64,000 bases of DNA from Dichetophora obliterata (Eukaryota > Arthropoda > Insecta > Diptera > Sciomyzidae). The DNA is taken from the NCBI GenBank assembly GCA_963920525.1, contig OY986439.1, positions 44,174,193 to 44,238,192 of the forward strand. The letters run 5' to 3'. The position numbers were made by a program, and so were the translations under genes. This document shows positions 1-10,746 of the stretch, piece after piece. The notes beneath the pieces are model-generated. The model saw only the letters and a program-made list of their open reading frames with translations, searched no databases and was not told the DNA's origin. Position 1 is the first letter of the stretch. The number at the start of each line of letters is the position of its first letter.

Positions 1-500
1 ATTCGATATCGCAAATTTGGGTTAAGTTGGTGGTGTCACACCTCCCCGACAAACTCTAAAAAAATTTATCAGTAAATCTGCATGCGTAAATTTTGGTCAA
101 ATACTGAATTCCGACGCTGTGCGACCTTGAACTCCAAAGCTATTCGATATCACAAATCTTTGTTGTATGGGAGGTGCCACTCCCCCTTGATCAACGCTCA
201 TAAAATGTAATCAATTAAATTACATGTGTACAATGAGGTCCAATACTGAATTCAAAAACTGTGCGACCTATAATCCCAAAGATTATAGGTCGCTTGATAT
301 CTTTAATTTGGGTTAAATAGGAGGTTTCACGCCCCCTTTTCGTACGCCCATAAAATTTAATTAATGAAACTGCATGTATAAATTGAGGGCGAATACTGAA
401 TTCTGACGCTGTCAACCTATAACTTCAAAGCAATTCGATATCACCAATTTGGGTTAAATGAGAGGTGCCCCTCCTCCTTGTCCAACTCCCATAAAATTTT
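1..500. repeat. Tandem repeat, unit about 146 bp, about 3.4 copies
   Basis: The phrase ATTCGATATC followed by CAAATTTGGGTT recurs near 2, 141, 290 and 434. A GAATTC-(T/C)GACGCTGT phrase recurs near 113, 258 and 403, giving a period of 144-147 bp. Each unit carries a GTATGGGAGGTG-like block. The same block appears inverted in the repeats at 50990-51480, so this is one dispersed family. No coding capacity is visible. Short open frames here are interrupted and carry no known motif. Confidence 0.8.
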
Positions 501-509
501 ATCACTGAA

Positions 510-2226
510 ACGGTACGCTACACCTGCACAGCAAGTTTCACTATAAAAATGTGTAGAACTCCGGAATTGAAATTATTTCGAAAAAGTGGGAGTATATTTA
601 ATGCGACCACGCCCATTTTTTGTACAGTTACTGACAGTAACTATCTGAACAAAATTACTAAATCTTAGTTTTTACGATCGAAACCGTCTGATATATATCC
701 TTTATTTGGTTTGTGGTCGATAGCGCAAATTTGGCTTGTATGGGAGGTACCACGCCCCCTCGTCGAAACGTTACCAAACCTCACAGGAACACTCACTATC
801 CTCGGCAGACATTGTTCTGCCACAGACCACCTTACTGCCATATACGAAAATGTCAAGAAATGCAAAATATATTCACTATTTCCAGTATAGCTGCCGAAAG
901 TAGCCATACGCACTAAATAACCAAATTTTAGTCTAATACGATCAAAACCATGCGAAATGTAGCATTTTTGTTGTTTTGCAAGCGGTAAAAAGGGGTGCGG
1001 GAAAATATTTCCCTTGAACCATCTCGTAATCGAAACAAATCGACTGCCCAAATTTCAGCTCAATTTAGGTTAAGACTGGCGCACTTTACTTCACTCGACG
1101 CTAACTCCCTGAAAAGTGAATTTAACTAAAGTGGGACAGGCCTATTTTTAGTGCACTTGCCGAGAGTAATTTTTGTCCAACACGATACAAACCGTTGAAA
1201 TAAAACGTTTTCATTGGTTTGTGGGCAGTAAAAGGGGGGCGTGAAACCAATTTTTAGTATAGTTGCTGACAGTAACAGTACAAACTAAAGCAACATTTTA
1301 GCTCAATAGACCCAGTAGTCAATTTTAATGATTTCTCAAAAAGTGGGTGTGGGTGTGGCTATATAGCGATGACGCCTTTTTTTAGTTCAGTTGCCGAAAG
1401 TAGCCATACAAACTTAGGTATCACATGTTAGTCTCATACGGCCAAAACTGCTTGAAATATAGCATTTTCACTGATTTGTGGGCGCAAAAAGGGGGCGTGG
1501 AAACCAATTTTTCGTACAGTTACTGTCAGTAACTACACAAACCAAAGTACTAAATTTAAGTCTTATACGACCAAAACCGTCTGAAATTAAGCATTTTTAT
1601 TTCTTTGTGGGCGGTAAAAGGGGGCGTGGAAACCCATTTTAAGCACAGTTATCGACAGTAACCGTACATACTAAATTGCAAAATTTTAGCCTTATACGAC
1701 CCAAACTGACTGAAATATAACATTTTTATTGATTTGGGGGCGGTAAAAGGGGGTGTGGCACATTTTTCCCCTCAACCATCTCGTACCTGAAACAAATCGG
1801 CTGCCAAAATTTCAGGTCAATCGGTTTAGTAGTTTTGGAGTCTATAGACATCACACAGCCAGACACACATCGTTTTGCTTTTTATATATATAGACATTGA
1901 TTTGTGGGCGGTAAAAGTGGGCGTGAAAACATTTATATATAGTGACCGCCTCTTGGAGCACCTATACAGTAAGTTTCACTGTAAAAGTGTATAGAACTCT
2001 GGAATTGCCATGATTTCGAAAAAGTGGGCGTATTTATTTTACGACCACGCCCATTTTTTGTACAGTTACCGACAGTAACCATCTGAACAAAATTACCAAA
2101 TCTTAGTTTTTTACGATTGAAACCGCCTGATATATATCCTTTTTTTGGTTTGTGATCGATGGAGCAAATTTGGCTTGTATGGGAGGTACCACGCCCCCTT
2201 CTCCAATCGTTACCAAACCTCACAGT
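510..2226. repeat. Duplicated repeat block with an internal 129-bp tandem array
   Basis: Positions about 510-790 are repeated at about 1955-2226 in the same orientation. Shared blocks include TTTCACT-rich, CGACCACGCCCATTTTTTG and GGCTTGTATGGGAGGTACCA. Between them, GGGCGGTAAAAGGGGGCGTG recurs near 1221, 1478, 1606, 1737 and 1903; three of the four steps are multiples of 128-131 bp, so this is a degenerate tandem array. The phrase 'cggttcagcggttttggagtctata' type end at about 2285, followed by short tandem repeats, resembles the 3' tails of dispersed fly retroposons (inference). Confidence 0.75.
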
Positions 2227-2320
2227 TTGGTGTGCAGAACACTCTTAAGATGTGGCTTTATTTTCTCTGAAAATTTCATAAAGATCGGTTCAGCGGTTTT
2301 GGAGTCTATACGTGATATAG

Positions 2321-2389
2321 CCACATACCCACATACCCACATACCCACATACCCACATACCCACATACCCACATACCCACATACATACA
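2321..2389. repeat. Microsatellite (CACATACC)n
   Basis: About eight copies of the 8-mer CACATACC run head to tail, then decay into CATACAT. It sits at the end of the dispersed repeat above, where fly retroposon tails often carry such simple repeats. Confidence 0.9.
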
Positions 2390-2399
2390 TCCATTTTTA

Positions 2400-3031
2400 T
2401 ATATAAGATGTTTCTCTTGACCGGATTTATTGCTTACTATCTCTAATTTTGTATTTTACTAGATTTTAGTTGAAAATTACGGGAACAGATCTATTGTTTT
2501 TGATAATTTGTTGAAAGCACAATTGCTTTTTTGTGCTACTTTTGTATCCATTTGCCTTTTATAGGTTTCACCAAATTCTCATTGATATTTGAACAAGTGT
2601 TTACTGTATTATTTATTTATTACAATAAACACTCACTCACATTCTAAATCTAAATGGTGGAGAAGCGAAAGTCGTGCACCCTATAAATGGCTGCCAAAAT
2701 CAATGCAATAACTTTTTGTAGGTTGAGACAGTAAATAAAACAAAAAATATTTGTAATAATTACACTTGTATACGATGTTGATGGCAACCAGCCAAACAGC
2801 TAGTTAGCCTACATTCATACACATACATATATACATATAATATTATTTCCAGCCATTCAAGTTTTCCCAATTATTCATGGCTTTTCTTTGTATCATTTTA
2901 GGTCGCCACAATAGTAAAAGTTGGAAAAGTTTGTGTGTTTTTTGGAAAACACATTTTGTCGTGAAGACATACTAAAAACTCAAGGTTGAGTGCTATTTAT
3001 ATTAGTAAAATATACAAAAAGATATCAAAAT
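2400..3031. other. Intergenic DNA and likely 5' leader of the next gene
   Basis: I see no gene here. A good 3' splice site (tatcattttag, exon from 2902) lies 130 bp before the next start codon. This suggests a noncoding first exon somewhere upstream. AT-rich sequence and ATACATAT runs fill the rest. No core promoter could be placed with confidence. Confidence 0.4.
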
Positions 3032-4203
3032 ATGTCTGCCAGTCACCAGCAAATGCAGTCGCCACCACCGCCGCCACCACCCAAACCGAATAAGGCGCAC
3101 GTAGCACTCAGCTATGCCAATGGTGATGTGCACCTTCCAATGAACGGCGGCGCAAATGGCAACAATCGCAATGGAAGCATTTCTTCGATATCAGAGACCT
3201 ACTCGAATCAGAATGGTAATGGCCGTAGTCCTTGCAACACACCGACGCACTCCGACAGAGAACAGGTTGTAATGACACCGAAAGGAAAAACTTCAAATAG
3301 CACCGTGATATTGATTGAGCGCAAGCTGGTCGATGAGGTCAACGATCGCGTGCATGTGGCGGGCGGAGATCATACCGGCATTATTATAAACAAGGACACT
3401 GTTAGTGGACAGAAGAGTGAACAAATACCAGCACAGCTTTCACTGGAGTTTCGTGTATTTTTGGTGAGCGCAAATACAGGCAAACATTCGCAGGAGTCAC
3501 GTACAATACGTTTTTGGTTCCGCCGTTGGTTGACCAACGAGGAGAAGCAGGCTCACATCGCACAGGACTTTTTCAGGGAGCTAGTTAGTCCGAAGGACTT
3601 TCCAAGAGGTGTGTTTATAGAGTAAAAACGTTGATCTTAAAATGTCAACATATAAAATTTATTGAAATCCTTAAATTTCCATAGATTATGTGGGCTTCAT
3701 TAAGAAGATTATGAAGCTGATGCAGCGAGCATACGATGAAATTCAATCACTGGAAATTGAGCTGCGCATTTTGGAGGAAACCTCTGCACCACCCTCCAGA
3801 CCACGTAAGCTACACTTATTTTCACTACATTTGCATAATTATTAAAAAAAAAATATTTATAAAAATTTCATATTTATTTCTTCCCATCTGGTAACGAAAA
3901 TGGTTATACCTATATAATATTACATATTTAAAATTGTTGCCTTATTCCATTCCTTCAAACCATCTCGATACATCTTACTTTGTACCTTCTTCATCGTGCT
4001 GCTTCGGTTTTGTGGTATTTATACTCCATGTAGCCAGAGATGGTTACATTATTTATTGCTACGGTGACTGCAATCGCAAGTTCGAGGAAGCTCTTCTGGC
4101 CCAGCAAAAAACAGGTGACGGTGATGTCTTAATGAAAGCAATTTGGCTTGATATCTATAATGAACAACTAACAGCAAGATGCTCCAGCGCAACTAGGAAA
4201 TAA
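3032..4203 (+). CDS. Unrecognised 288-residue protein, proline-rich N-terminus, three exons
   Basis: Predicted exons are 3032-3608, 3685-3804 and 4034-4203. They total 867 nt, which closes the frame exactly (288 codons plus stop), and all introns have GT..AG ends. The start is the first in-frame ATG; the frame is open further upstream but only with non-ATG codons. Residues about 10-17 are a proline run (SPPPPPPPKP), followed by a Gly/Asn/Ser-rich segment to about 90 that looks disordered. The second half is folded-looking, with LSLEFRVFLVSANTGKHSQE, a Trp/Arg-rich stretch (FWFRRWLTNEEK) and a predicted amphipathic helix (FIKKIMKLMQRAYDEIQSLE) that may be a coiled coil. I know no family with this layout. 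Codon use and intron phases argue that it is real. Confidence 0.75.
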
Positions 4204-4570
4204 CTTATGATTGATTCATTGAAAAAAATACACTAACACTAAAAAAAAAATAAGTTACTTCATGTCATGCAAACATCTTAACAAAACTTATTGTATGTTA
4301 ATTCTTATTGTTGCAAATACACACCTTATTGCGTTGCGTTCAAATCATATCGCTGGTTTGGAACGATAAAGGCACAACTTTCACTTGAATTTGCTTTGAG
4401 ATGTGTCTATATCGTTTCAAAGCAGCGATATGTTGTGTTTATTTGTGTTTCCTCTTTTGTTTTTTTTTTGTTTGTCCTTTTTCATGGAATGCTTCTCACT
4501 AATATACTGTTAGTTCGATCACACTTCCGTTTTCGTTTTATTACGATCTCTTTTTTAAATCAATTATTGA

Positions 4571-4576
4571 AATAAA
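4571..4576 (+). terminator. Poly(A) signal AATAAA
   Basis: This is the first canonical hexamer after the stop codon at 4203, about 370 bp downstream. A second copy follows within 20 bp. It fits the 3' end of the 288-residue-protein gene. A 94-codon open frame inside this presumed 3' UTR (4291-4575) has no recognisable content and is not called. Confidence 0.5.
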
Positions 4577-4763
4577 GAATTTGTTAATAAATAAAAAAAA
4601 ATATCTGTTATTGTCAGGGACATAACTGTTGTGCAACTATTTTGGAACTGTTAAATGGGTTAAAATACATTTAAGTTATAAATAACTTTTATTTCTGAAT
4701 TTTAATTTGCTTAGGTTGACTAATAACAGTTATTTTCTGATATTAATTTTTTTTTTGTTATTA

Positions 4764-5236
4764 GGCCTTTTCCACATGGAGAAATTGAAAACTAATGCAA
4801 CTGCAACAAAAGTTGCTAACCAATGTATTTATACCGAAACCTTCACATGAAACAACTTGTACTCAACAAGTTTTTAACGCATTCGCAACCAGTTCCATGC
4901 AACACGACGTGCTGCAATTTGAATCGGCGATTTGTTACGTTTCCGATTTGTGTTGTGTGCTATGAAAATAATTAATCAGCTAATAAATATGAATTAAGTG
5001 CTGGAAGTGAAGAAATAACCTTTTTTATCCTAAATTAATTTTTTATATCTATTTAACAAAGCTTCCATTAAATAAGTGTTTGTTTTGTTGTGAATTTTTC
5101 AATGTTGCGTTGCGACGTGACTTGCTCATCTGAAAGCGTAGGTTGCAGTTCAGTTTAAAATTGAAGTGTTTTGAAACTTTTTAAGCTGTTGCGTTGCAGT
5201 TGCATTAGTTTTCAATTTCTCCATGTGGAAAAGGCC
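4764..5236. mobile_element. Harbinger-type MITE, 473 bp, TTA target duplication
   Basis: Perfect 44-bp terminal inverted repeats begin GGCCTTTTCCACATGGAGAA. TTA is duplicated on both sides (4761-4763 and 5237-5239). TIRs starting GG(G)CC with a three-base TTA/TAA duplication are the hallmark of PIF/Harbinger elements. There is no coding capacity, so this is a non-autonomous copy. The perfect TIRs suggest recent insertion. It lies just beyond the 3' end of the preceding gene. Confidence 0.9.
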
Positions 5237-5388
5237 TTAGTGTCAATAATCAAGAAAAATTTGGCTTTTTCTTTTGGTATGGACTCACACCTCTTAGGCG
5301 TGGTCGATATGGGGTAATCATCTACGTCATCGTCGCGATGTTCGAATTTTTGACACCATGGTGAACCCTTAAAAAGTTTTTTTTTATA

Positions 5389-6689
5389 AAGGGTGTTTTT
5401 TTATAGAGTGATACAAGCTTAAATCATAGTAAAACATAATAATATATTTTTAATATCAATGAAACTTTATTGGATAGAAAATTTTATGACATTAATGTTT
5501 AAATATGATTTCGGCCATGTGGCCGCCGCAGCTGACGCGTACAAGGCGCAATCTGGAACACCAATTTTCACAAACTCTTCGCAGCATTTGCAGCCGTATC
5601 ACGCCGATAACTCTTCGAATGTTGTTTTCCAGGTGTTCAATTGTTTGTGGTTTATCAACGTAGACAAGTGACTTTACATAACCCCAAAGAAAATAATCCA
5701 ATGGGGTTGAATCACACGATCTTGGGGGCCAATTAATTGGACCATTTCGTGAAATTATTTTTTCGTCAAAAGTTTCCTTGAGCAAATCAATTGCAGCGCC
5801 CGCTGTGTGGCATGTGGCTCCGTCCAGTTGGAACCACATATCAGCAAGATTAATGCCAGCTAATTGAGGTACGAAAAAACTTCGAATCATGTTCCTATAC
5901 CGTTCACCATTGACAGTAACATTCTAACCATCAACGTTTTTGAAGACATATGGGCCAATGACTTTGCCAGCCCATGAAGCGCACCAAACAGTAATTTTCT
6001 GTGGATGTAATGGTGTTTCAACAAAAGCTTTTGGATTCTCCTCACTCTAAATACGACAATTCTGTTTATTTACGTACCCATTCAACCAAAAATGGGCTTC
6101 ATCGAAAAATAAAATTTTCCATGGAAATTCAAAATCAATATCAATTTGTGCTTGAACCCATTCGCCGAACTGGCGGCGCAAACGATGGTCGTTTGGCTTA
6201 AATTCCTGCACAAATTGATTCTTGAAAGGTTTTAAGCCAAGATCTTTTCGTAAAATTCTCCATAAAGTGGAAGGACACAACCCCAGTTGCTGAGAACGGC
6301 GACGAATTGATTGATTAGGATCATCTTCAATGCTTTCCTGTACAGCGGCTACAGATTCTTCAGTGCGCATTGTTCGGCGTCTCACGGGATGCACATTATC
6401 AGTAACAGTATATGTGGTCCGAAAACTATCTATTTTTCTTTGAATTAGCAGCTCTGAAGGACGATTATGTACGCAATAAAATGGACGAAGTGCACGATAA
6501 GTTTGACGAACAGAACCATTATTTTGATTACAAATTTCCACAATTTGCACGCGTTGCTCTGGTGTAAGTTGATCCATACTAAAATGGCAAAGTAAACTTA
6601 ACAAAAAGCATTTATCAGCTGTTAAATGGGTGGTCAAATAAAGCAGTGATGCTAACTTAAAGTTGTATCACTCTATACAAAACACCCTT
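5389..6689 (-). mobile_element. mariner-like element, 1.3 kb, nearly intact
   Basis: Terminal inverted repeats begin AAGGGTGTTTT and share TATAGAGTGATACAA. They are flanked by TA on both sides (5387-5388 and 6690-6691), the Tc1/mariner target duplication. The length of 1301 bp is normal for the group. The transposase is read from the minus strand (see next entry). Confidence 0.92.
5492..6577 (-). pseudogene. mariner-superfamily transposase, frame intact but two stop codons
   Basis: The frame runs from an ATG at 6577 (MDQLTPEQRVQ) to 5492, 361 codons, a normal length. It has no frameshift but has TAG stops at codons 177 and 218. An N-terminal helix-turn-helix region (RRRSQQLGLCPSTLWRILRK) is followed by the catalytic core with FFDEAHF, DGATCH and TPLDYFLWG. 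By my count 41 residues separate the second and third catalytic aspartates, fitting a DD41D subgroup rather than classical DD34D mariners. The first stop interrupts a stretch where a Trp codon (TGG to TAG) is the likely ancestor. It is an inactive but young copy. Confidence 0.9.
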
Positions 6690-6939
6690 TATTCGCCTTC
6701 CTGTTTAGAATTTTCCCCAGAGAAACTGGTTACCACATCGATTACCGACGACCGGTCACCAGGGTTGGCCAGTAATGATTACTTTCGTCTAATGATTATA
6801 AAAAAATTACTGATCACAATTAATCATACTCAAATTTATTACTTGATTATTTAAAAAAAATTATTAATCACTTAAAAGTATTCAGTGATTTTTTTTACGA
6901 AATCAGTCAAGGGCGTCCGCAGGGGGAGCCAAGGGGGAG

Positions 6940-7081
6940 CCAAAAATCTCAGAAAATAGAATTATATAGGTTACATTTTCTTTATGTGCATTCTGGACTC
7001 CCCAAGGGGGAGCCAAGGGGGAGTCTAGAATGCACATAACGAAAATGTAACCTATATAATTCTATTTTCTGAGATTTTTGG
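6940..7081. repeat. Near-perfect hairpin, two 64-bp arms
   Basis: Positions 6940-7003 and 7018-7081 are reverse complements with only two mismatches that I can find, around a 14-bp loop. GGGGGAGCCAAG-like units flank the arms and fill the loop (6922-6941 and 7005-7021). An RNA from either strand would form a long duplex. It could be the core of a tiny foldback MITE or a double-strand-RNA source. No TIR or target duplication was identified beyond the arms. Confidence 0.85.
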
Positions 7082-7258
7082 TACTAATTTTGTTATGATA
7101 CGCCGGTTGCCACCCGCTTGTACACATTAGAAAATGATATATATTTAAAATAAGTGGTAAAAATCTTTCTCGTATCATGCTCGAAACATTTTCAAATTTA
7201 ATTTTTTTTTCATGTAATTTCAAAAATTTTTTTCTCAACAAATATTCCTAGTAATTTA

Positions 7259-8668
7259 GGGCTAATTTCTTTACCTCCTGCTAAAAGTTGGAAGTCGTTC
7301 TAGGAAGAAATTTCTAGATTTCAAAAACAATTTTGTTTCTTCACCGACTTAGCTAGAGTTTAGAATACGATCGTTTGCTAAGTTAGAAGTCAGCTATCGT
7401 TAGCAGGCGATTTATCTGGAAGGCCAATGTTGGCCTTCTATTTACACTTGGAAGGAGGATTTTTGAGTTGGAAAGCGATTTTCGACGTTTTATCTTTCAT
7501 CAGCTTTAATTTTACTTCATCACCAGTCGATAATTTGCAATAATTATGACTTCGTCTCTATAAAATCGTGTGTGGGAGGTGGAAGATTTGAGAACAGACG
7601 ACGAGATTGATGGGGATGAAGATGAAGAAATGCTAGTGTCGGTTCGTCAGAGGTACAAAATGTTCCCGCGAATTAATATGGATAAATGGGACGACACCAA
7701 TTTTTTATTCCGCTTTCTAATAACAAAACCCACTGCAGCGAAAATTCTAGCACTCATTGATAGTGATTTGAAATTTACCGAATTTCAAATATTGTATTGA
7801 ATTGAAATTGTGTAAAATGATAATTGGTATTATTGGTCAATTAAAGGTCACGGTACATTCGGCCAATAGCGCAACTTTTGATTTTGCTGCGGTTCTGCGC
7901 ATTAGGTTCGATGAAGGTTGCGATTGCTGATTTTGTTGGAGTGTCTGCTTCGTCTATTTGCCGTATTTTGCCGCGGGTAGCCAAAGCAATTTGCAAACAT
8001 TCCAAAGGTTTTGTTTGAATGCCAGGAACCGAACAAGAAATGACTGAAGATACATATAAACAGTCTGTGTTTTTACTATAAAAGCAGCTGATATATTATT
8101 ATTTATTTTGTTTAACATCAACGGCATTTTAAGAAATCGCAAAATTTCCACGCACTATCGGTGCAATTGCTTGTATTCACATTCGGATACAATCCCCGGG
8201 TGGCAAACATGCTGAGGTTTATCGAAACCGAAAAGGTTGGTTTTCATTCAACGTGCAAACAGTAGCGTCCGCTAATTTAAAAGTGCTTGACATAGTTACT
8301 CGTTGGCCTGGGTCAAAACATGACCAGACTATTTTTAACAATTCGGTGTTGAAGCATTAATTATAATTTTTCTGTACATTTGTGCTACAGACAAACCGTT
8401 TTTATTTTTAATTTTATTATTATTTTCTTTTTGTGTCAAAATCTAGTTCTAACTTTCCGTCAAAATGTGTCAAATTCTAAGAAAAATGAAATTTCCAATT
8501 GGGAAAAAACTACTTCTATGTTAACTCTAGAATTCGTCTTCCAAATCAGAAGCAATAGTGAAGAAACATAAATATTTAGCAGAAGTTCTAAAATTCAGAA
8601 TCCCTTCTATATTTAGCAGTCTTCCACGTTATAGCATTAGATTTAGCAGGAGGTGAAGAAACTAACCC
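7259..8668 (+). mobile_element. PIF/Harbinger element, 1.4 kb, decayed
   Basis: Terminal inverted repeats GGGCTAATTTCTTTACCTCC (left) and GGGTTAGTTTCTTCACCTCC (right, reverse complement) are followed on both sides by TGCTAAA. TTA is duplicated at 7256-7258 and 8669-8671. The interior encodes the remains of a HARBI1-like nuclease, confirming the superfamily. Confidence 0.92.
7570..8360 (+). pseudogene. HARBI1-like Harbinger transposase remnant
   Basis: Broken frames read, in order, an N-terminal segment (FPRINMDKWDDTNFLFRFLI), a helix-turn-helix segment around 7910-8010 (DFVGVSASSICRILPRVAKA) and the nuclease core around 8160-8355 (IRIQSPGGKHAEVYRNRKGW, then WPGSKHDQTIF). In the family the core begins Asp-Cys-Thr-His. 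Here the first catalytic Asp reads as Ala (AIACIHI), while the Asp of SKHDQ remains. Several stops and frameshifts occur between 7800 and 8150. It is inactive. Confidence 0.85.
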
Positions 8669-8679
8669 TTAGTAAATTA

Positions 8680-9180
8680 AATAATGTGAGGTCTCATTTA
8701 TCTTTAAATAAAATCGCATTAACTACTATTTAGCCAACAAGTTTTCCTCTTTTCAAATAAGTATACAAAAATTTCCCAATTTTTTTTTTTAATGAATAAA
8801 ACCAGCAAGATTTTTAGACCATTTTTTCCCGTTTTGGAAGCTTAAAACTCATAAACCAATTGCGAACGGCGCCTAAAATTTATCAGATTAGGATTTAGGA
8901 GGTAAAAATCCATATCATCCGCAAAAATTAAGAATTAGAGTCGTCGCTATTCTTCACGCAAAAAAATGACATTTTCGACTTTGATTGCACCAAACATATT
9001 TCTATTAACCGTAAATATATTTCGCAATTTTGACCATATTATGCGTATCATACATATTGCTATTTTTGTGACAATCATTTCAATGTTTGTTACAATTCCA
9101 GGTAAACATATTTGTATTGATGAGACAAAAAAATATTTTTGCGCAAAAAACAAGTCCGCAATGTTTATGTTTTCTGCTTC
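8680..9180. other. AT-rich intergenic DNA, nothing recognised
   Basis: Short open frames overlap on both strands (about 8947-9292). They show low complexity, no motifs and start near repeat boundaries. I call no gene here. Confidence 0.5.
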
Positions 9181-9184
9181 TGTT

Positions 9185-9255
9185 TATCTGTGGCTTAAGT
9201 CAGTAATGTGCTTGGCTCGTAAGCGAAAAAGCCGCGGTTCAAACCCAGCTCGGAC
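9185..9255 (+). repeat. tRNA-related SINE head
   Basis: GGTTCAAACCC at about 9236 matches the Pol III B box (GGTTCRANNCC). An A-box-like TGGCTTAAGTCAGTAATGTG lies about 40 bp upstream. The segment does not fold into a complete tRNA that I can draw, so a SINE promoter is more likely than a tRNA gene. Confidence 0.5.
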
Positions 9256-9299
9256 AGAAAGTTTTTCAAAAAAGTTTTTTCAATTGAATTAATATCACT

Positions 9300-10742
9300 G
9301 TGTGACGAAAATGACCAAAAGAAAAAGCACAACCAAACTTTATAGAAATTTTTAAAGAGGGGCATGTTGGAAGTCCATTGCACCTGGTCTGACCTCTCAA
9401 TAGCAACGTTCCATTCGCTTCAAAATAATTCAGATTTTTTTTTTATATGAAAAGCAAAAACAAAAATAATAATCTCATAACAAATAGGATTATTTTTGCT
9501 ATCCATATAAAATTGTGATATAGCCTTTAAAAATTTTGAAACACAGGTGCAGCACCTGTATACTTTTATGAGCTGTCACTTAATTTTTTAAATTATTTGT
9601 TTGCTTGATACAATGACTATTAGGTAGCCTTGACAGCTACTTCTTTTCTCACGAAATACGACCATCGAATGTTAAACAAAAGAAAACAAAATAAACAGCG
9701 TGTGCCACACACATTAGCCGCATTCAGTGGAGCCAACAATTACACTTAAATTATTTTATAATTGCATAATAATTATAATTAAATTAAATAATTTACAATT
9801 TTTCTGACGTTTAGAGTAAAACACATTCAGAGAAAAACATCGTTCACTAAGGTATAGCTACCATAATAGTTCACAACAGTTATGAAAGACACACGTTCTC
9901 ATGACACCTAATAGTTATTGTAACATGATTGTTTGTTTGAATTGAATTTTGACTGCAATGGTAGTGCCCTCTACGAGTCGTTTTTTTTTGCAGTTCCTTT
10001 GAGAAAATTTGTTATCGCGGTTAATTAAGGCAAAACGAACGCAGCTAATGTCGTCGCATTTTTTTTTTATTTATGTTTTAAGTTGAAGTCTTTGAATTTT
10101 GTTGAGTCGACATTTTTGTAATTTTTACAGCCATTTGTCTTGTTGGAAATGAAAAACAAAATCCACTTCTTTGCTGTAGAATTTTGCGTAGAATAAGGCT
10201 ATTTAAAAAGAAATCCCATAAAATACAAAAGAAAGCTAGGAGCGAAGCATATTAAAGGAATTTTCTTATATTTATGGGGAAAATGGTGTTTCCATCAATT
10301 TTAATTAAATAATATTCCATTATTGAAATTTGGTTTCTCCCAAAATTTAATGTTACCTTAAAATATCTTTCCATTGATTCTAAGAACATCAAAATCGGTT
10401 AAGAGTTCGCTAAATAGCGGCAATTTTAATGTTTTTTTTTTCTTCGTCTAACACTGATTTCCATGTATATTATATGTTTGCTACCATACAAAATGCTTCC
10501 ATTTCGTTCAATCTCAATCAATATCTTCCAGCCAAGCGCAAAAATTATTTTACTATTTTTGTCATCAAAACAACAAGGGTACCCCCTTTGATTTTTTCGC
10601 TAAATTTATTTTTTCCAAAATGTTGTTTTCATATTTTTTACAAAAAATTCAAGTCTCAAAAATAATTTATGTGAAGAAATTGCCACAATATCTCTTTCCA
10701 ATCAAAAGCTATGGCTAAAAATCTATTTTTAATACCAGACTT
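9300..10742. other. AT-rich intergenic DNA, nothing recognised
   Basis: No motif-bearing open frame, TIR or RNA gene was found. Homopolymer T and A runs are common. An open frame at 10429-10665 is low complexity and is not called. Confidence 0.5.
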
Positions 10743-10746
10743 TTAA

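Noticed and set aside
1..2400. CRISPR-like array
   Set aside because: The repeats are long, degenerate satellite units with similar spacers; the host is a eukaryote and no cas gene is present.
4291..4575. 94-codon open frame after the first gene
   Set aside because: It lies in the presumed 3' UTR, has no motif, and reads a T-rich composition-driven hydrophobic peptide.
9185..9255. Functional tRNA gene
   Set aside because: A B box is present but no cloverleaf with a proper acceptor stem could be drawn; a SINE head is more likely.
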